Notes: a model not told the origin generated them from the letters alone. A DNA stretch of 64,000 bases from Blasia pusilla (GCA_050084515.1 CM114271.1:14198001-14262000); one strand, 5' to 3'; numbered from the stretch's first letter, positions 22,250 to 34,060 are shown. Translations and numbers: made by a program.

Positions 22250-22712
22250 AACCCATGGGGTATAATATTGCTCCTCCAACTAGTACATCATACGACTCAG
22301 CTGATGTGACCACTGTAGGTACTCCCAACTTGGAGCTATCAATCGCATGATCTGGTCTCTACTATAGAGACAACTTCTCTCATGTCATGAAATGAGACCT
22401 ATCACTGGCTCCTCCAAGTGATGTCTGAATTTGGAATGGGCAAGGCTCAAGCTCTGACCTCCGAATACCCAGGCCAATACATGCCACCTTTCCCAACATC
22501 AAAGGTTGGGCACCAGAGTCTAACAAGACTCTATATGGTCTATACACGTGTCCTGTAGGACTCACCAATCGGAATATCCCACTCCGGTTGTCCAACATAC
22601 ATACACCAAGTGTAAGCCTCTCACAATCAATGGCTGGCCGGGCTGATAATGCATCCATCTTCACCGGTGTTGCCTGCCAAGTAGCATTGGTACTCAATGC
22701 TACACCTGACAT
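22250..22712 (-). pseudogene. copy B aspartic protease
   Basis: Minus-strand frame with LVSPTGHVYRPYRVLLDSGAQ, then PLMLGKVACIGLG: the D-S-G-A active site is kept. Homology continues past the frame end with stops. The conserved residues ahead of the active site (LDNRSGIF) are the same in copies A, C and E. Confidence 0.75.
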
Positions 22713-23339
22713 AGAGGGTTACTCCACCGCAACACTCTCATCCACCTCAGCACGTGTAGCAATAACACTCCCATGTTCACACAACATGGCCGCTAGTTGA
22801 AATACAGGAGCTAAGTCAACCCCTAAGGCCATCAACTGAGTGGCTAAAAACAATGGGGATCCCAACACTGAAGTTGCCATCCGCAATACTGCACTAGATG
22901 TTGCATCCGTATCTACTATACGCGATGTAGATGCCTCAATCCCCACTTTAGGCTCAATAGGTTGCGTAGGAACCATGGATGGAGTCCTAAGCACCTCAGA
23001 CCACAAGAATGACCGGGGGAGCCTAGCCTACCTCCCAGCCTCACCCCTCTGTGGATCCAACTCCACAGTAGCACCACGTGGCTCTGACGCTCGAGTGGCT
23101 CCTCTTGTAACTGCAGCTGATGCCTCAACCTATGCTCCACTCACCATATAAGAGAGATCATCCCCTCCATAAGAGATGGAAGCCCCTACTCCTGAACCTG
23201 CTCCATGCTAGATACCAGCCATAGTAGCCAACCTTTGCTCCAACTGCTCAATCCTGGTAGCCATAGCTGACTCTGTCATAATGGTAGGGGCAGCCACCGT
23301 AGGCTCTCTAGCCGCTGGTCCACCTCTACCACCCCTACC

Positions 23340-24662
23340 ACCTCTACCACCTCGGCCTCTTGGAGCTACTCCACCAGGGCCGCGGCCTGTCTGAACACTG
23401 GATGAAGATCAAAGCAACGCTCTCGAGGATGACCTGGTTTCCCACAATGATCACACTGAGTTGGGGCTGACTAAGGTCCATCCTCCAAAGTCCGTCCCCC
23501 ATCCTCTTGGGGACAAAACCTCCTAACATGATCACCTCCACATGTCCAACATGATTTTCCTTGATACGGGGCAGCAAATAAAGGCAATGGTCTCTATGCA
23601 AGTGTCCCTCTAGGACCTAACTGAGGTCGTGTGTACCCCCCACGACTCCCACTACTACTACCACCACCACTACTACGAGACTGTGAGATGGACTGTTGAA
23701 CACGAGAAGTAGTAGTTGTATCCCTACTGAATGCGGATGTCACCACCCTCTCCTCCACCATGTTAAGCTCAATCTTCTCAAATAGAGCAAACACATGGGC
23801 CAATGTGGGTGAATCATCACTCATAAGAGTAGCATCACGTACCCTATGGCGCAACTCTTTGTCCAAGATCCCATACCAAAACTAGACTGCGTAAGCCTCA
23901 GTCACACCTTGGGGAACTGAAATCAAGCATCGCATACGAGTGTATGCCTCACAAAGACTCTCACCAATATTTCGCTCAAATTCTTGAAGACTCCTCAACT
24001 TTTCTGTCTTCACCCCCTGATAGTTCTTCTTCAACCTCTTGAAGAACTCTGCAACTGGGCTGAACGATGGTGGGGCACTAGTACCTCCACTAGTACCCCC
24101 ACTGGTACCTCCACTGGTACCTCCACTCCGGCTCGTACTTGCACCACTCAACGTCGGGCTAGCTGACACAATAAGAGCACTACTACCAATACCACCATGG
24201 GTGATAGACACATAGCCTGGAGACCAATGTTGTCTCCACGCCTCAATCTCAGCAGTATGGTCCCTCCTAAATTCATGGTAATCATCCATGGGTGGTCCCT
24301 CCAAGTGCTGAAACAACCCCTTCCAAGCCAAGAAGGGTGTAAACAACGTGGCGTTCCGCAACATCTACATATCACATCACGTATCAAACTCTTGAATCCT
24401 CCAACTCAATGGTGCCGACTGCACCCGAGTATCTTCGTGGGCCCTTCATGACCCCATACATCTCGTCCATGTCCCAAATCAATGGAGCTGCAACACTCGA
24501 TAACAACGTAGAAGACTCGGTGTTTGGAACACCCTTGTCCTCTTCTTCATCAACCGTCGGAAGTGGAAAAGGTAGCCGATACCTCAATCCACTCCATGTA
24601 AAACCACCATTGTTCGCACCACGGTCCCCAACCAGACCACCAAACAGCTCTGTGATGACCAA
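23340..24662 (-). pseudogene. copy B gag
   Basis: Frames from 24662 give the gag core (SGAVGTIELED, FLAWKGLFQHLEGPPMDDYHEF, EFFKRLKKNYQGV). They continue past a stop at about 23880 into a Ser/Gly-rich region. Two zinc knuckles follow: CWTCGGDHVRRFC (about 23530) and CDHCGKPGHPRERC (about 23440). A 12-bp tandem repeat at about 24077-24130 encodes SGGT four times. A frameshift lies near 24385. Copy B keeps both knuckles. Confidence 0.8.
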
Positions 24663-26152
24663 CGCCGATGCCGCACCACCACCAAATCACCACCACTGAG
24701 TAACCAAGTGACGTCGATGTCAATGTACTATTCTAGCCCTGATAGCTATGGGTGTGGGCAACCTTACTTGTCATCACCACAAGAAGCCTCCCACGCTCTA
24801 GAAGTCATCACTCCACTCTCACCGTGAGAGAAACAAATGTAGTTTGACTGGTCATCACTCCAGCCTCACTACCAATAGCACACAGGAGTAAAACTACTCT
24901 GGAAATCAGCGTCAGCCCTAACAATGGGCGCGCAAGCAAGAAGCAACGATGGAGGGGATCCAAACACAGGAAGTCCAATGACAACCCTCCAATCGCAACT
25001 GGAAATACAAAATGGAAATCAAGGTAACAAAATCCACCAAACATGGCGCCCCCTGAATCCACAGAACCAACCACACAATTCTAACGCAATAGCTACTCTG
25101 TCGGTGGTCGATGACGTGCTAGTCGCACTCGCAGCACCTGAAAATGTCATCCGCATGGAGAGGCCACACCGTACTATGCGCTAGAGGTCCATCAACCGAA
25201 AACTCGAGATGCATAAAAGCGCCTAACGCATCTCCAAATAACACCAAATGAGCTACACCAGTGTGTACACTGGCATAGTTAAGTACTCAGCAGTTAAGCG
25301 TCTTCCAGACAGAATAGCCCAAAGATGGGTGACCAGTTATGCACCACTTAACTCACAAATCCTGTAAAAACTGCCTCACGCCCAAGCAAGCTTGCTTGCT
25401 TGCTCCTTGCTCCTTACTGCGCCTCTCATGCCCACTCGCCCCAAGCTACCACGAGTCGCCTCGATGCCTCGAAGCCTCGAAGCCTCGAAACCTTGAAACG
25501 CCAAGAAATGCTCAAGACATGCCCCGTTCGCCACACTTCGTTATGGAGAGAGGCCCAACCAAGGCGCCCCCAATGGGATAGGCGTCTCCAACAACGGATG
25601 AGTCACCAACCAGCCCCTCCGATCTGTTGTCCACCATAGCTAGACCTTGAGCTAGTCCGCAAAATTTTGACCAGCAATTACTCCACAAATCCTCGACCAA
25701 AATTGAATCTGTTTCGACTAGAATTCAATTGGCCACCATAGCTATCTCTCCACAAAAAATCAGCTACAACCGAGCTCTATACTTCGAGTTAAAAATCAGA
25801 CAAATTTGTTGTCCATACACCTCCAGAATTGCAAATCCGACAGCGCTTCCGCCCCAATTCATGCACACAGAAATTTGCAACACTCTTTCACCACAGCAAC
25901 AATCCGCTCCACACACTCAACCAGAATCTTCAATCTTTGATAACTTCCAACTCCTCGACGAAATCCGGCGATCTAAAGTGCGTTGGAAAGCTCTCAGCAA
26001 GGCGCTTCTTTCTCAACCAACCACGCATCAGATCCACACCCCCAACATAGGCCACAAGCCACGAACATCCACGGCTGAGTACACAATCAGTCCTAACCAG
26101 ATCCTACTGATCCACGATCGAAGCTACCATTGATCTACTCTAGTTGTTTGAG
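24663..26152 (-). other. copy B leader
   Basis: About 1.5 kb of untranslated leader between A1 and gag. It contains the GGAAGCGCTGTC leader motif (AGCGCT at 25842-25847, read on the minus strand), shared with copies C, E, G, J and K. No coding domain is recognised. A short CG-rich tandem pattern (gcctcgaa) occurs at about 25455-25490. Confidence 0.5.
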
Positions 26153-26520
26153 TGAAATCCGTGAAAGACCTACTGTCATAAAACACATAAAGAATCACAT
26201 ACAATCGAGCCAAACCCACTCCACGACGGGAGAATCCAGACCGAAGCTTGCGGTAACCACCATAGCCAAGAGCTCTACTCACTACCAAGGCTAACTCCCA
26301 ACGCAACAAGCTCAACTCAAAGAACTAACTGTTCTTTGAGTACACTCCACACTATACCCTCCAACCTAAGGGCGGGCCCCACTGGAAAAGTCACCCTCAA
26401 CGGAGTAACCCCCAACCCTATGTATGAAACCGCATCCCTACCTAGGCACTATGGCCCTACATAAGGTATGGCCTCTACTAGCACACTATACTCTACAACA
26501 TAATCCGGATGGTCATGATA
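26153..26520 (-). repeat. copy B block A1 (element 5' terminus)
   Basis: 368 bp nearly identical to A2 (16797-17164). It starts TATCATGACC at 26520 beside the gtgg target duplication and ends GGATTTCA. What follows (ctcaaacaactag on the minus strand) is unrelated to block B, so the two ends of the element are not ordinary LTRs. Confidence 0.82.
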
Positions 26521-26524
26521 GTGG

Positions 26525-26853
26525 TTGCTATGGTGTAACCCCGTCTCGGACATCAAAACTCGACTGCTCCCTTACTGCCAACTGCAAAATCGAATCTCCA
26601 TGTGCAGTGCCCGGAACCACACTCGATGTTGTGGCTACCATCTCTTGGCATACCTGCAAAAAATCCCAAAAAGTCCAAGGATGTCTCTCCCGATCACTCA
26701 TGGTGTGTCGATCTCCTTGGGTCTCGCCCTTAGGCACTGCCTCAACCGTGTTGGTAGGCATTGGGCTCACCAATGCAACCGCTGTGATCTGTTGCATCCT
26801 CAAATGACACTACTCAGCTACTCCTAAGTTGAAAATCCACGTCAAGGAGTTCA
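26525..26853 (-). pseudogene. copy C methyltransferase-RT linker and end of motif X
   Basis: This is the part of copy C between the two insertions. On the minus strand it starts with MNSLTWIFNLGVAE, the end of methyltransferase motif X, then the linker ERHPWTFWDF. It resumes the RT at 16690 beyond copy B. Confidence 0.7.
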
Positions 26854-27882
26854 TATCGCGACCCTCATAACCAAACAACACCAAATAGGCACCAAGCGGA
26901 ACATCTGAACTCAAGTGGACTCACGCTGCGATGTTTGCGCTTTGGAGAGGCGTTTGGAAAGGTCTCTTGGAAAAGTCCAAGAGAAGAAACACGGAATAGA
27001 GTTGCGCATTTTGTGTGTTAGTGGTCGTGACCAGGAAACCTAGACCAAACGCGAGCCAAGACTTGAGATGAGTTGAGTCTTGGAAGGTTGGCTGCCAAGG
27101 AGGTGAGAACCAGTTTTTGAACACGACTAGCGTTTGGGGAATTTGACTATGTTTTGGACCATAACGTTTAGCCCCAAGATGTGTTCGAGACAAGTAAGGC
27201 GCGTTGGAATGCTTATCTTGAGATACTTCCAACGCACCAAAGATCTCAGCGAACGCATAAGTACAGACTAAGATATTGGCCGAAAACGACTGTGAGAGCA
27301 ATCTGGTTTAGGGCCAATTGGAGAGGCCCAGGTGTCTTTCCCTAAAGTTAGGGGAGGCCCGGAGATCCCTAAAAGTACTAGTAAGGGAGCAGTCTCTCCA
27401 AGATGTCTTGGAACACAAATCCCTACTTTGAGCGCCAAACGGCGTCTCAGAGGCACGGGATGGAACGGGAGTTTGGCGTTGGAACTCAAAACCCAAACCT
27501 GATCCAAGGGAGTGGACTTTGTATGCCACACTTGGATTCCAACCCGAGATTCACTTTGTGCGAGTCTCGGTTAGGGACTCATTGGATGTCCATCGGACAA
27601 TTGGAACCGCCAGGCACGAAACGCCGTTTGAGGTTCTTGAACCGACCAGAAAGTCTGTCCCAAGTCCTCCAAGACTTGCCGGTGTTGTAAACCGCAAAAC
27701 TAGGAAGGTTGAGCTTGATGAGATACCGAGACGATAACTTGGAAAGTTAGCCCACTGATTGATCCAAGACCCGACTAACCAGAGTGCGTGTTTGGATTTG
27801 GATCAGCATTGAGAGCGTGACCTATTGAACGCACACTTTCGCAACAACAAGATTAACGTTCAAGGAGAGTAGGCGCACGATA
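26854..27882. mobile_element. 1,029-bp insertion in copy C, solo-LTR-like
   Basis: It starts TATCGCG and ends GCGCACGATA. It is flanked by gttca at 26849-26853 and 27883-27887, and it splits the methyltransferase motif X of copy C. With G-to-A and C-to-T changes the ends would be TGTC...GACA like the other elements. It shows no RT, integrase or gag and no convincing long coding frame. A solo LTR or a short non-autonomous relative are the likeliest identities. Orientation cannot be decided. Confidence 0.65.
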
Positions 27883-28875
27883 GTTCAGGTCCATCGCTTG
27901 ACCCAAGACATGACGTCGTGATCCCTTTGATAGTGACGGTACTGCCGTCACTCGTGTGGGGAATCCTATCGCTTGCTCTTGCTCATCGGCGTTGGGCTTC
28001 ACCAACCTCTGTACATGGTCATCCCAAACCAAGCCACGTCCGGCATTGTTGAATGCATAGGAAGCGGGAAAACTCAAAAATATGGGAAAGGCTGCCTGTG
28101 GCATGCCAATCTTGTTGACCATAATCAACAGCGGTCGATCATCGTATGTCATTGTTGTGATCGACGGCCCGGATCCAATATGGAATCCACCAACAAGTGG
28201 AAGGGGCGCTCCACTCGTGCATATGCCCTCCGCAACACCTCGTGTGGCACTAAGTTGATCCACCAAAGACATGGGCGGTGTGCTCTAGAACCTACACTCG
28301 CCGCATCCAAAAACACTGTCGGGCCAATCCATGCGCACACTTGATGCGCACTCGTTACCATACGGGACCTTGAATCGCCCAAAATCGACACATTCTCCAG
28401 AATGTATGTTGGAGAACGGGACAAATGCTATTGTAAGTGTCACAAGATCCGCATCATCTCCCAAAATAACCTGGACCGAGAGTCAGCTAATCCGCTACCC
28501 CGTCCAGCACTTGACTGGCCTTGACACGGCTAACCAGCACTTGATTGGCCTTGACACGGCTAACCAGCAATGACCAAATCTATGGTCCCTACCCGCTCCA
28601 AGTCTTACGCCCCAAGCAATGAAATATCCCTCGATAGGGAACTCTTGTATCCTGGACAGCACACGTAGACATCAAGTCGAGAAAAAGGAGGCGTAACTGT
28701 GTCACATGGTGAAGTGAAGTGCGCCTCGCAACATCATCAATCTCCACATACATGTACTGTTGCACGCGTACTCATGCTTGCAAAATAGCAGCTAACCCAG
28801 TGTTTATCCCTCTTAAGAGATCCAACACCCGAATACCCTCCTCTGGGATACGCCACACAATGGGTGTGGTATCAT
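27883..28875 (-). pseudogene. copy C C5-cytosine methyltransferase domain
   Basis: Minus-strand motif I is VLDLLRGINTGLAAIL (about 28840; Phe-Gly changed). Motif IV PCQGQSSAG is present in a 30-bp tandem duplication (about 28507-28566). The region around ILENV is partly shifted in frame (ILENVSILGD at about 28390). The C-terminal part is the best preserved in the window: GLVWDDHVQRLV, EQAIGFPTRVTAVPS, SRRHVLGQAMDLNY. The domain is then interrupted at 27882 by the 1,029-bp insertion. Confidence 0.82.
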
Positions 28876-29206
28876 AGCACTATCGGCTACCTCGGGTTTC
28901 TCTTACCCGTCATGCTCTGGTGCAAACGTCTCGCTCCACACGGTCTGCACATGCTCAGTGGCTAAGTGTCGAGCCCCAAAGCGGCACCTCTCCTCCACGG
29001 ACTGATGCGGCGACCATAACACTCCTCTCCATAGAGATTTCACGAACAGGAGTATCCTCTGCATGGACATGTCCCTCAATCAAATCACTAGGCCAAGAGA
29101 TGGCACTGCTAAATGCTGCTAAGGTCGCCATCTCTCCTGGCCGGCGCTCGATCACTGCACCTGTAAATCGAACGGGTAATGAGCTAAGGTGCCCATCATC
29201 TGATTG

Positions 29207-29972
29207 CTATCCTGGTCTGTAGGACGCTGACTCCTGCCAGTAATCGAGGGAAAACCCCATCGGATACAACACTGCTCCACCAACCAAGACGTTGTAGGAC
29301 TCTACATCAGTCACTATCGCCTTAGCTCGCACCACGGACTCATTGTAGGATGTCCCGTGCGAATCCTCACCACGACCTCTTGTCAAGTGATATATTGTGT
29401 GGTACTCGCTCCACCCAAGGATGTGTGTATCCGGAATGGACAACGCTCCACATCGGCTCTCGTCAAGCCCAATCCTCTGAATATCGCTTTCCCCAACATC
29501 AGGGGTTGCGCTGCTGAATCCAACAAGACGCGTTGCAGACTAAAAGCTCTACCTCCTCGACTCACCAAGAGGAAGACCTCTCCCCAATTATCCAGCAAAA
29601 AACAATAGGAGTCGCCATGGCACGCTCTATCGCGGGTCTAGCGGGCATCTCCGCCATCCTAGCAGTCGCAGCCTGCCATGAATCTGATGTGGACGGCCGG
29701 AGCATCAACTCCAAGGTCAGGTCCATCACCTCCTCTACAATCCCCTCTAAACGTGATGTAGGAACTCCAACTCCATGCTCACATAGCGTAGCGGCCAGCC
29801 AAAAAACCTTGGCGGGTATTCCTCCCAACATCATAACATCAGAAGCATAAAATAAAGGACCACGGTACACAACAGTGACCGCCCCCAACAACGTGCTTGA
29901 CAGATGCTCCTCCTGAGCATCAACAATAGGAGTCCTCGCACTCACTTCTCCCATCGCCCTTTGTGCCTGCAT
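29207..29972 (-). pseudogene. copy C aspartic protease
   Basis: Frame with FRLVS-like sequence and RVLLDSAAQPLMLGKAIF at about 29530. The Gly of the D-S-G active site is changed to Ala, which would abolish activity. Downstream YNVLVGGAVLYPMGFSLDYW and ASYRPG match copy A. A stop and frame change separate the two parts. Confidence 0.75.
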
Positions 29973-30239
29973 ACCAACAACATCGCCAACTCTCCGGGAA
30001 CTCTGACAAGACCCATCGATGGATCCTCGTCGCCTCGGACAACGTGAAGGACTGAGGAAGCCTGGTCTGTTTCCTTGCTTCCCCTCGCTGTGGATCCAAC
30101 TCTACGGCTGCTCCATGGGTAACAACTGCGACAGCCTCCATCTGGGCAACCTCGCACATCCAACTAGGATCCTCCATATCTCTGGCAGCTCCATAAGACG
30201 TCGATGCCACGGATCCGGCATCATATAACCTCAATGACA

Positions 30240-31380
30240 TGGCGGCAATCTGCTATTGTAGCTGCTGAATCCGAGCGGCCATCCCAGCCCCACGCCGGGC
30301 GTCTCCCTCGACATGTCTAAGTGGTGGAACTCTACCTCCTCCACGGACAACTCCACCACCCCCTCGGGCGAATTCAACTCCTCGTCCCCCAACGTGACCA
30401 CCTGGTGCACGACCTCTAGGCCCACCCGGACCGGCAACTCGCTCTGGTGCTCTCTCTGGCCCTTGGTCGGGAGGTAACTCATGGTGCAAGCTGAAACACC
30501 TGGCGCGTGTGTGACCGTACCTCTGACAGTAGTCACACTAAAAAATTCCTGGTGTAGCACCATCTCCTCCTCCATGCTAAGGCACATGACCATGGTCCTG
30601 ACGAGTGCAATCACGCTGATGATAGGCTCCACCACATGCCCAACAAGTAATCATAGGCGGTTGTTGCTAAGCCACATATGAAGGTGCAAGTCTCTTTGGC
30701 ATGGTCTCCCAATATCCTCCCTGAGCTCATGGTGCCAAAGACCTATCTTAGAATCCACATTGCTGCATTGGTGGTGCAAGCAATCGTGATTGCTCTCGTC
30801 GAGCAATCACGATTGTTCTCGCGGGTATAGGCCTCACGCAAACTCTCACTCGGGCGCCTCTAGAAGTCATGGATGCTCTGCAACTTCTCCGTCCGCATCC
30901 CCTGGTAGCTCGTCCTCAACTCAACGAAGAACTCAACCACGGGGTTGAACCTAGGACGAACTCGACTCGACGATGCAATTGCTCCAATGCGAGTCACCCC
31001 TCCTACAACATCACTGGTGGAGCAACCCTCTCTTGACTCCTCCTCCTCATCTTAAAACGGATCAGTCCATGACACATAGTGTGGATCATAGTAGAGTCTC
31101 CATGCCTCAATCTTGTGGGCATATCTCTGCAAGAACTCATGGTTATCGTCCATGGGTGCCCCCTCTAAATACTGGAACATTTCATGCCATGTTGTAAACG
31201 GGTTGAACTCTCTAGAGTTCGTAGCCTGTTGTGAGTCACACCAACTCCTAAACTCTGCAATGAATTCGTGTAACTTTATAGTGCCTCAAGCACCCGAAAA
31301 CCTCTAGGTCCTCTACCCCGGTCGTCCATCTCGTACGCCCAACTCGTAGAACCACTCAGTGTGTGCGGTGGATCACTAAG
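30240..31380 (-). pseudogene. copy C gag
   Basis: Degenerate gag with zinc knuckles near 30620 (CWACGGA, then RDC) and 30540 (CDYCQRYGHTRARC). A Gly/Arg-rich tail follows (GPGGPRGRAPGGHVGGRG). Upstream remnants of the core are present (MAWKGLF-related sequence at about 31180, weak). Several frameshifts. Confidence 0.7.
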
Positions 31381-31445
31381 CCAGTTTGCACGTCTCCGGG
31401 ACAGTCAGCTAAGACGTGGTAGTAGAGAAGTTGTCCCTCGCCAAA

Positions 31446-31447
31446 TT

Positions 31448-31490
<43 letters not shown>

Positions 31491-31492
31491 TT
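31446..31492. repeat. (TTTA)n microsatellite
   Basis: About eleven copies of the tetramer ttta in the leader of copy C, directly upstream (minus-strand sense) of gag. Confidence 0.95.
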
Positions 31493-32274
31493 AACTAGAA
31501 TAACTCCCTAGGAAAATTGGATCTCCACTATCTTTCCTTACTTGATAGCCCCCCTCCTGACAGATCAGCAAATTGAATGCCTTACCACAAATCCCTCCTT
31601 AGATTGAGGGTCAACACCCCCAAAAATGGGATCTACTCACCCTACCTCCAAATAGTTGAATTCACTTATCTTATCCACCAAGTAAACTGATTTTTTTTTC
31701 TACCTCTCAAGAAAGAATTTCTACCCAAAAATTTTGGAATTTCACTCACATCTTGGAACGGTGGCTATGGCAGCCCAACAAAAATGATCATAACTTCGTG
31801 CTCCAATCTCCAATTTGTGCAGCGTTTCTTCAGCAGCATACTCCACTTCCCGACCTACAACCTCGTCAAATCAATTTCTCCATTTGATTTTCCATCAAAA
31901 CCTGACGGGGACTGTTGTGCAACCCAACGTCTCTTTCTCCTACACAAAATTTGGCAGCGCTTCTGTGCTGATTTCTTCCAATGAAAATGTGAAACCTATG
32001 AAAATAAAAATCAGCAAGCTACAGGGTGCTCTCGAGAACACCGGCATGGGGAAATCCACCCCCATGCTTAATCCCTATCAAAAATTGGGCAGCGCTTCCG
32101 CACGCCACTCTTCCACACGAAAAATCGGCAAAGGAAACATCAAAAGTAAGCGACTCTTGCTCCGGTGAGCAATCCCATGAACCGCTGAACGGGGAATACC
32201 ATCCCCAACCTCAAAAAACCAAGGAGTGACCACCGAGCTCCCCCATGAAGCTCTCTCACTCACTCATTCTCTCT
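31493..32274 (-). other. copy C leader
   Basis: Non-coding leader on the minus strand. The AGCGCT leader motif occurs twice (32091-32096 and 31956-31961), in the same spacing as in copy J (57163 and 57041). No canonical initiator-Met primer site is visible after the A block. Confidence 0.5.
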
Positions 32275-32797
32275 TTGTAAATCAAGTAGATCCAATCTCT
32301 CTCCACATCATAGCTCTCAAATGTGTGCACTCTCACATGTCTCCCTCAATGTCAAACCAAACCCATTCTCCTAATGAGAGGCTTGGGTTACACTCACAAG
32401 GCAAGCAAGACCATAGCTCCGCCGCCTCATGCCAAGAAGTTCAACAAAGAGAGAATGAGCTCTCAAGCTCTCTCTCTTGGAGGTATACCCCCTCCCCTCT
32501 CCCAAGCTCTCTCCTCGGTAACCTATGCTCGCACGTCATCTCCTTGGCTCTTGACCTAATGTAGCGGGTCAAGGTCCACTTCCCAAAGTGGAAAGTCAAC
32601 TCTACCAAACATGGAAACTTTCCCAAAATAGTAAGTTTCTCTATTTGGCTTCAAATGAGCCGAAACGAAGTGAAAAACCTGCTCTCTCAAGTTTCCCAGG
32701 ACCTCAGCAGGTCATCCTCAACGTCCTCAGCCTATCCTCCTCTACTTGCAAAGGCGCTCTACGAGATCTTTCCGATCTATCCTAAAAATTTATGACA
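32275..32797 (-). repeat. copy C block A1
   Basis: It starts TGTCATAAATTTTTAGG at 32797 and matches the A2 blocks of copies D (47906-48427) and J (51141-51656). It is followed by tttacaaagagag (leader) rather than by block B, as in copy J's own A1 fragment. Confidence 0.78.
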
Positions 32798-33460
32798 TTC
32801 GTTAGTTACACCCCGAGATGACTGAGGTGAGTCTCATAGTTATTCCTACCTCGTCTTGACTCACAAAGCTCACTTTGGCCTCTTGCCAAATATTGTGTAC
32901 ATCTCATAGCTAATCGATCATCTTGCCATGAGATATCGGAGCACTATAGTTGTGGTGCCTCATGCAAAAGAGGTTCAACAAAGAGGGAATGAGCTCCCAA
33001 GCTCTCTCTCCTTCACGTATACCCTCTCTCTCCATGAGTCCTCTCCCTAATGATTCACGTTAAAATGTCATCACCTTAACCATGAAATGTACAATAGTGA
33101 GTTGATGGTCACTTTCCTAGAATATAAAGTCAACTCTCTTAAAATAGGGAACTTACTTGAAATGGTAAGTTCTTCAAATAGGCTCTAAATAGCCCGAAAA
33201 AAGGGGAATTCTCTTTCAGATTACCCTACTCCTCAACAAGTCATCTATGAACTATTGGGCTTGACCTTTGGTCTCCCTCAAAGAGTCATGTAGAAACTCT
33301 ACGTTCTACCACAAAAATCGTGGCATATGCCTTTTTGTCAAGTGGTTGATTTTTGTCACCATTTGTGTTTCATGCATGCCACCACCACTCATCTTTTGAC
33401 CATTCCCGATTCTTGAGCCACTTGTTCACCACGAAGAACTAACCTCAAGGCTCATCTTGG
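32798..33460 (-). repeat. older diverged A-block fragment
   Basis: Sequence at about 32930-33330 resembles the A block of copies C, D and J (ttcaacaaagag, gaatgagctcccaagctctctctcctt, the Ca..taagttc stretch) but with many differences. It has no coding part and is probably an old solo A block next to copy C. Confidence 0.55.
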
Positions 33461-33842
33461 CTTGCCCTTAGTTCTTACAATTGATTCTGCATATTTCCTC
33501 TTAAGACTTGTGTCAAATTGCACGTTCACTTTGACTATTCTTAGTCTACAACATGGTTTGCCGTCCTTTGGTATGAAGGGTTGCACTCATGGTTTCTTAC
33601 CCATCTTAACCTTCCTTAATTTGGCAGATCGCTTTGTCCTTTTTCCAAGTGATAAAACTTGCCGCCTCCCCAATCTTGCAACTAGCTAGTTTTGGCTCCG
33701 CCCCTAATGGTTCCACTAAGGTTGATCCTTCTTTGACCTGATATTAAGACTTGCATCCGGGATCCTCACTAGCATGTGCATATAGGACTTAACTATTCAC
33801 AGTGCTAAGACAAGAAACATATAAAGAAAGGTTAATTTTTGT

Positions 33843-34060
33843 TGGGTGTTATCCAAAATAATAGTGTAGATGAAGCCTAAGACGCAGATTTAGCATGTGT
33901 TAGGCACTAACCAAAAGAATAACATAATTGAAATCTAGTACACATGATCCCACGAGGAAATTTAACTTGTGCTAGGTACTAACCAAAATAATAATATAGA
34001 TGAAACGTAAGGCAAGTAGCATCATGAAAAAAATTGAACTTATACAAGGTATTAACCAAC
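33843..34060. repeat. degenerate tandem repeat, about 60-75-bp unit
   Basis: Four imperfect units, each containing a sequence like gtgctaggtactaaccaaaataataa. The surrounding 33460-34408 is AT-rich and shows no gene. Confidence 0.6.

Larger units (their letters stand above)
16691..26520 (-). mobile_element. copy B: full-length methyltransferase-PHD Gypsy-like element with split direct repeats
   Basis: The 9,830-bp element is flanked by gtgg at 16687-16690 and 26521-26524. Copy D (about 58300) keeps the matching uninterrupted site, ttggtggttgctatgg. On the minus strand it begins with block A1 (26520-26153). It then has leader, gag, protease, methyltransferase, RT, RNase H, integrase, PHD finger and a polypurine tract, and ends B1-GC-A2-B2. 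Termini are TATCATGACC (mutated TG) and GCACGACA. All coding domains are present but broken. This copy gives the clearest evidence for the termini and the repeat structure. Confidence 0.88.
13954..32797 (-). mobile_element. copy C: methyltransferase-carrying Gypsy-like element, 3' truncated and interrupted by two insertions
   Basis: Read on the minus strand, the element starts TGTCATA at 32797 with an A block of the TGTCATATCTTTTAGG type. It then has leader, gag, protease, methyltransferase, RT, RNase H and integrase, and stops abruptly in the integrase C-terminus at about 13954. Copy B (16691-26520) lies in its methyltransferase-RT linker. A 1,029-bp insertion (26854-27882) lies in methyltransferase motif X. 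Without these it would be about 8 kb. The PHD finger and 3' repeats are lost. Copy C must be older than both insertions. Confidence 0.85.

Noticed and set aside
16691-26520. Split direct repeats plus a methyltransferase suggested a DIRS-like element
   Set aside because: The element has a protease and a DDE integrase with HHCC region, makes target duplications, and shows no tyrosine recombinase. Its methyltransferase has C5-cytosine motifs and not those of an N6-adenine enzyme.
27403-27690. Short frames within the 1,029-bp insertion
   Set aside because: Frames overlap on both strands, show no known motif, and the unit behaves as a non-coding insertion.
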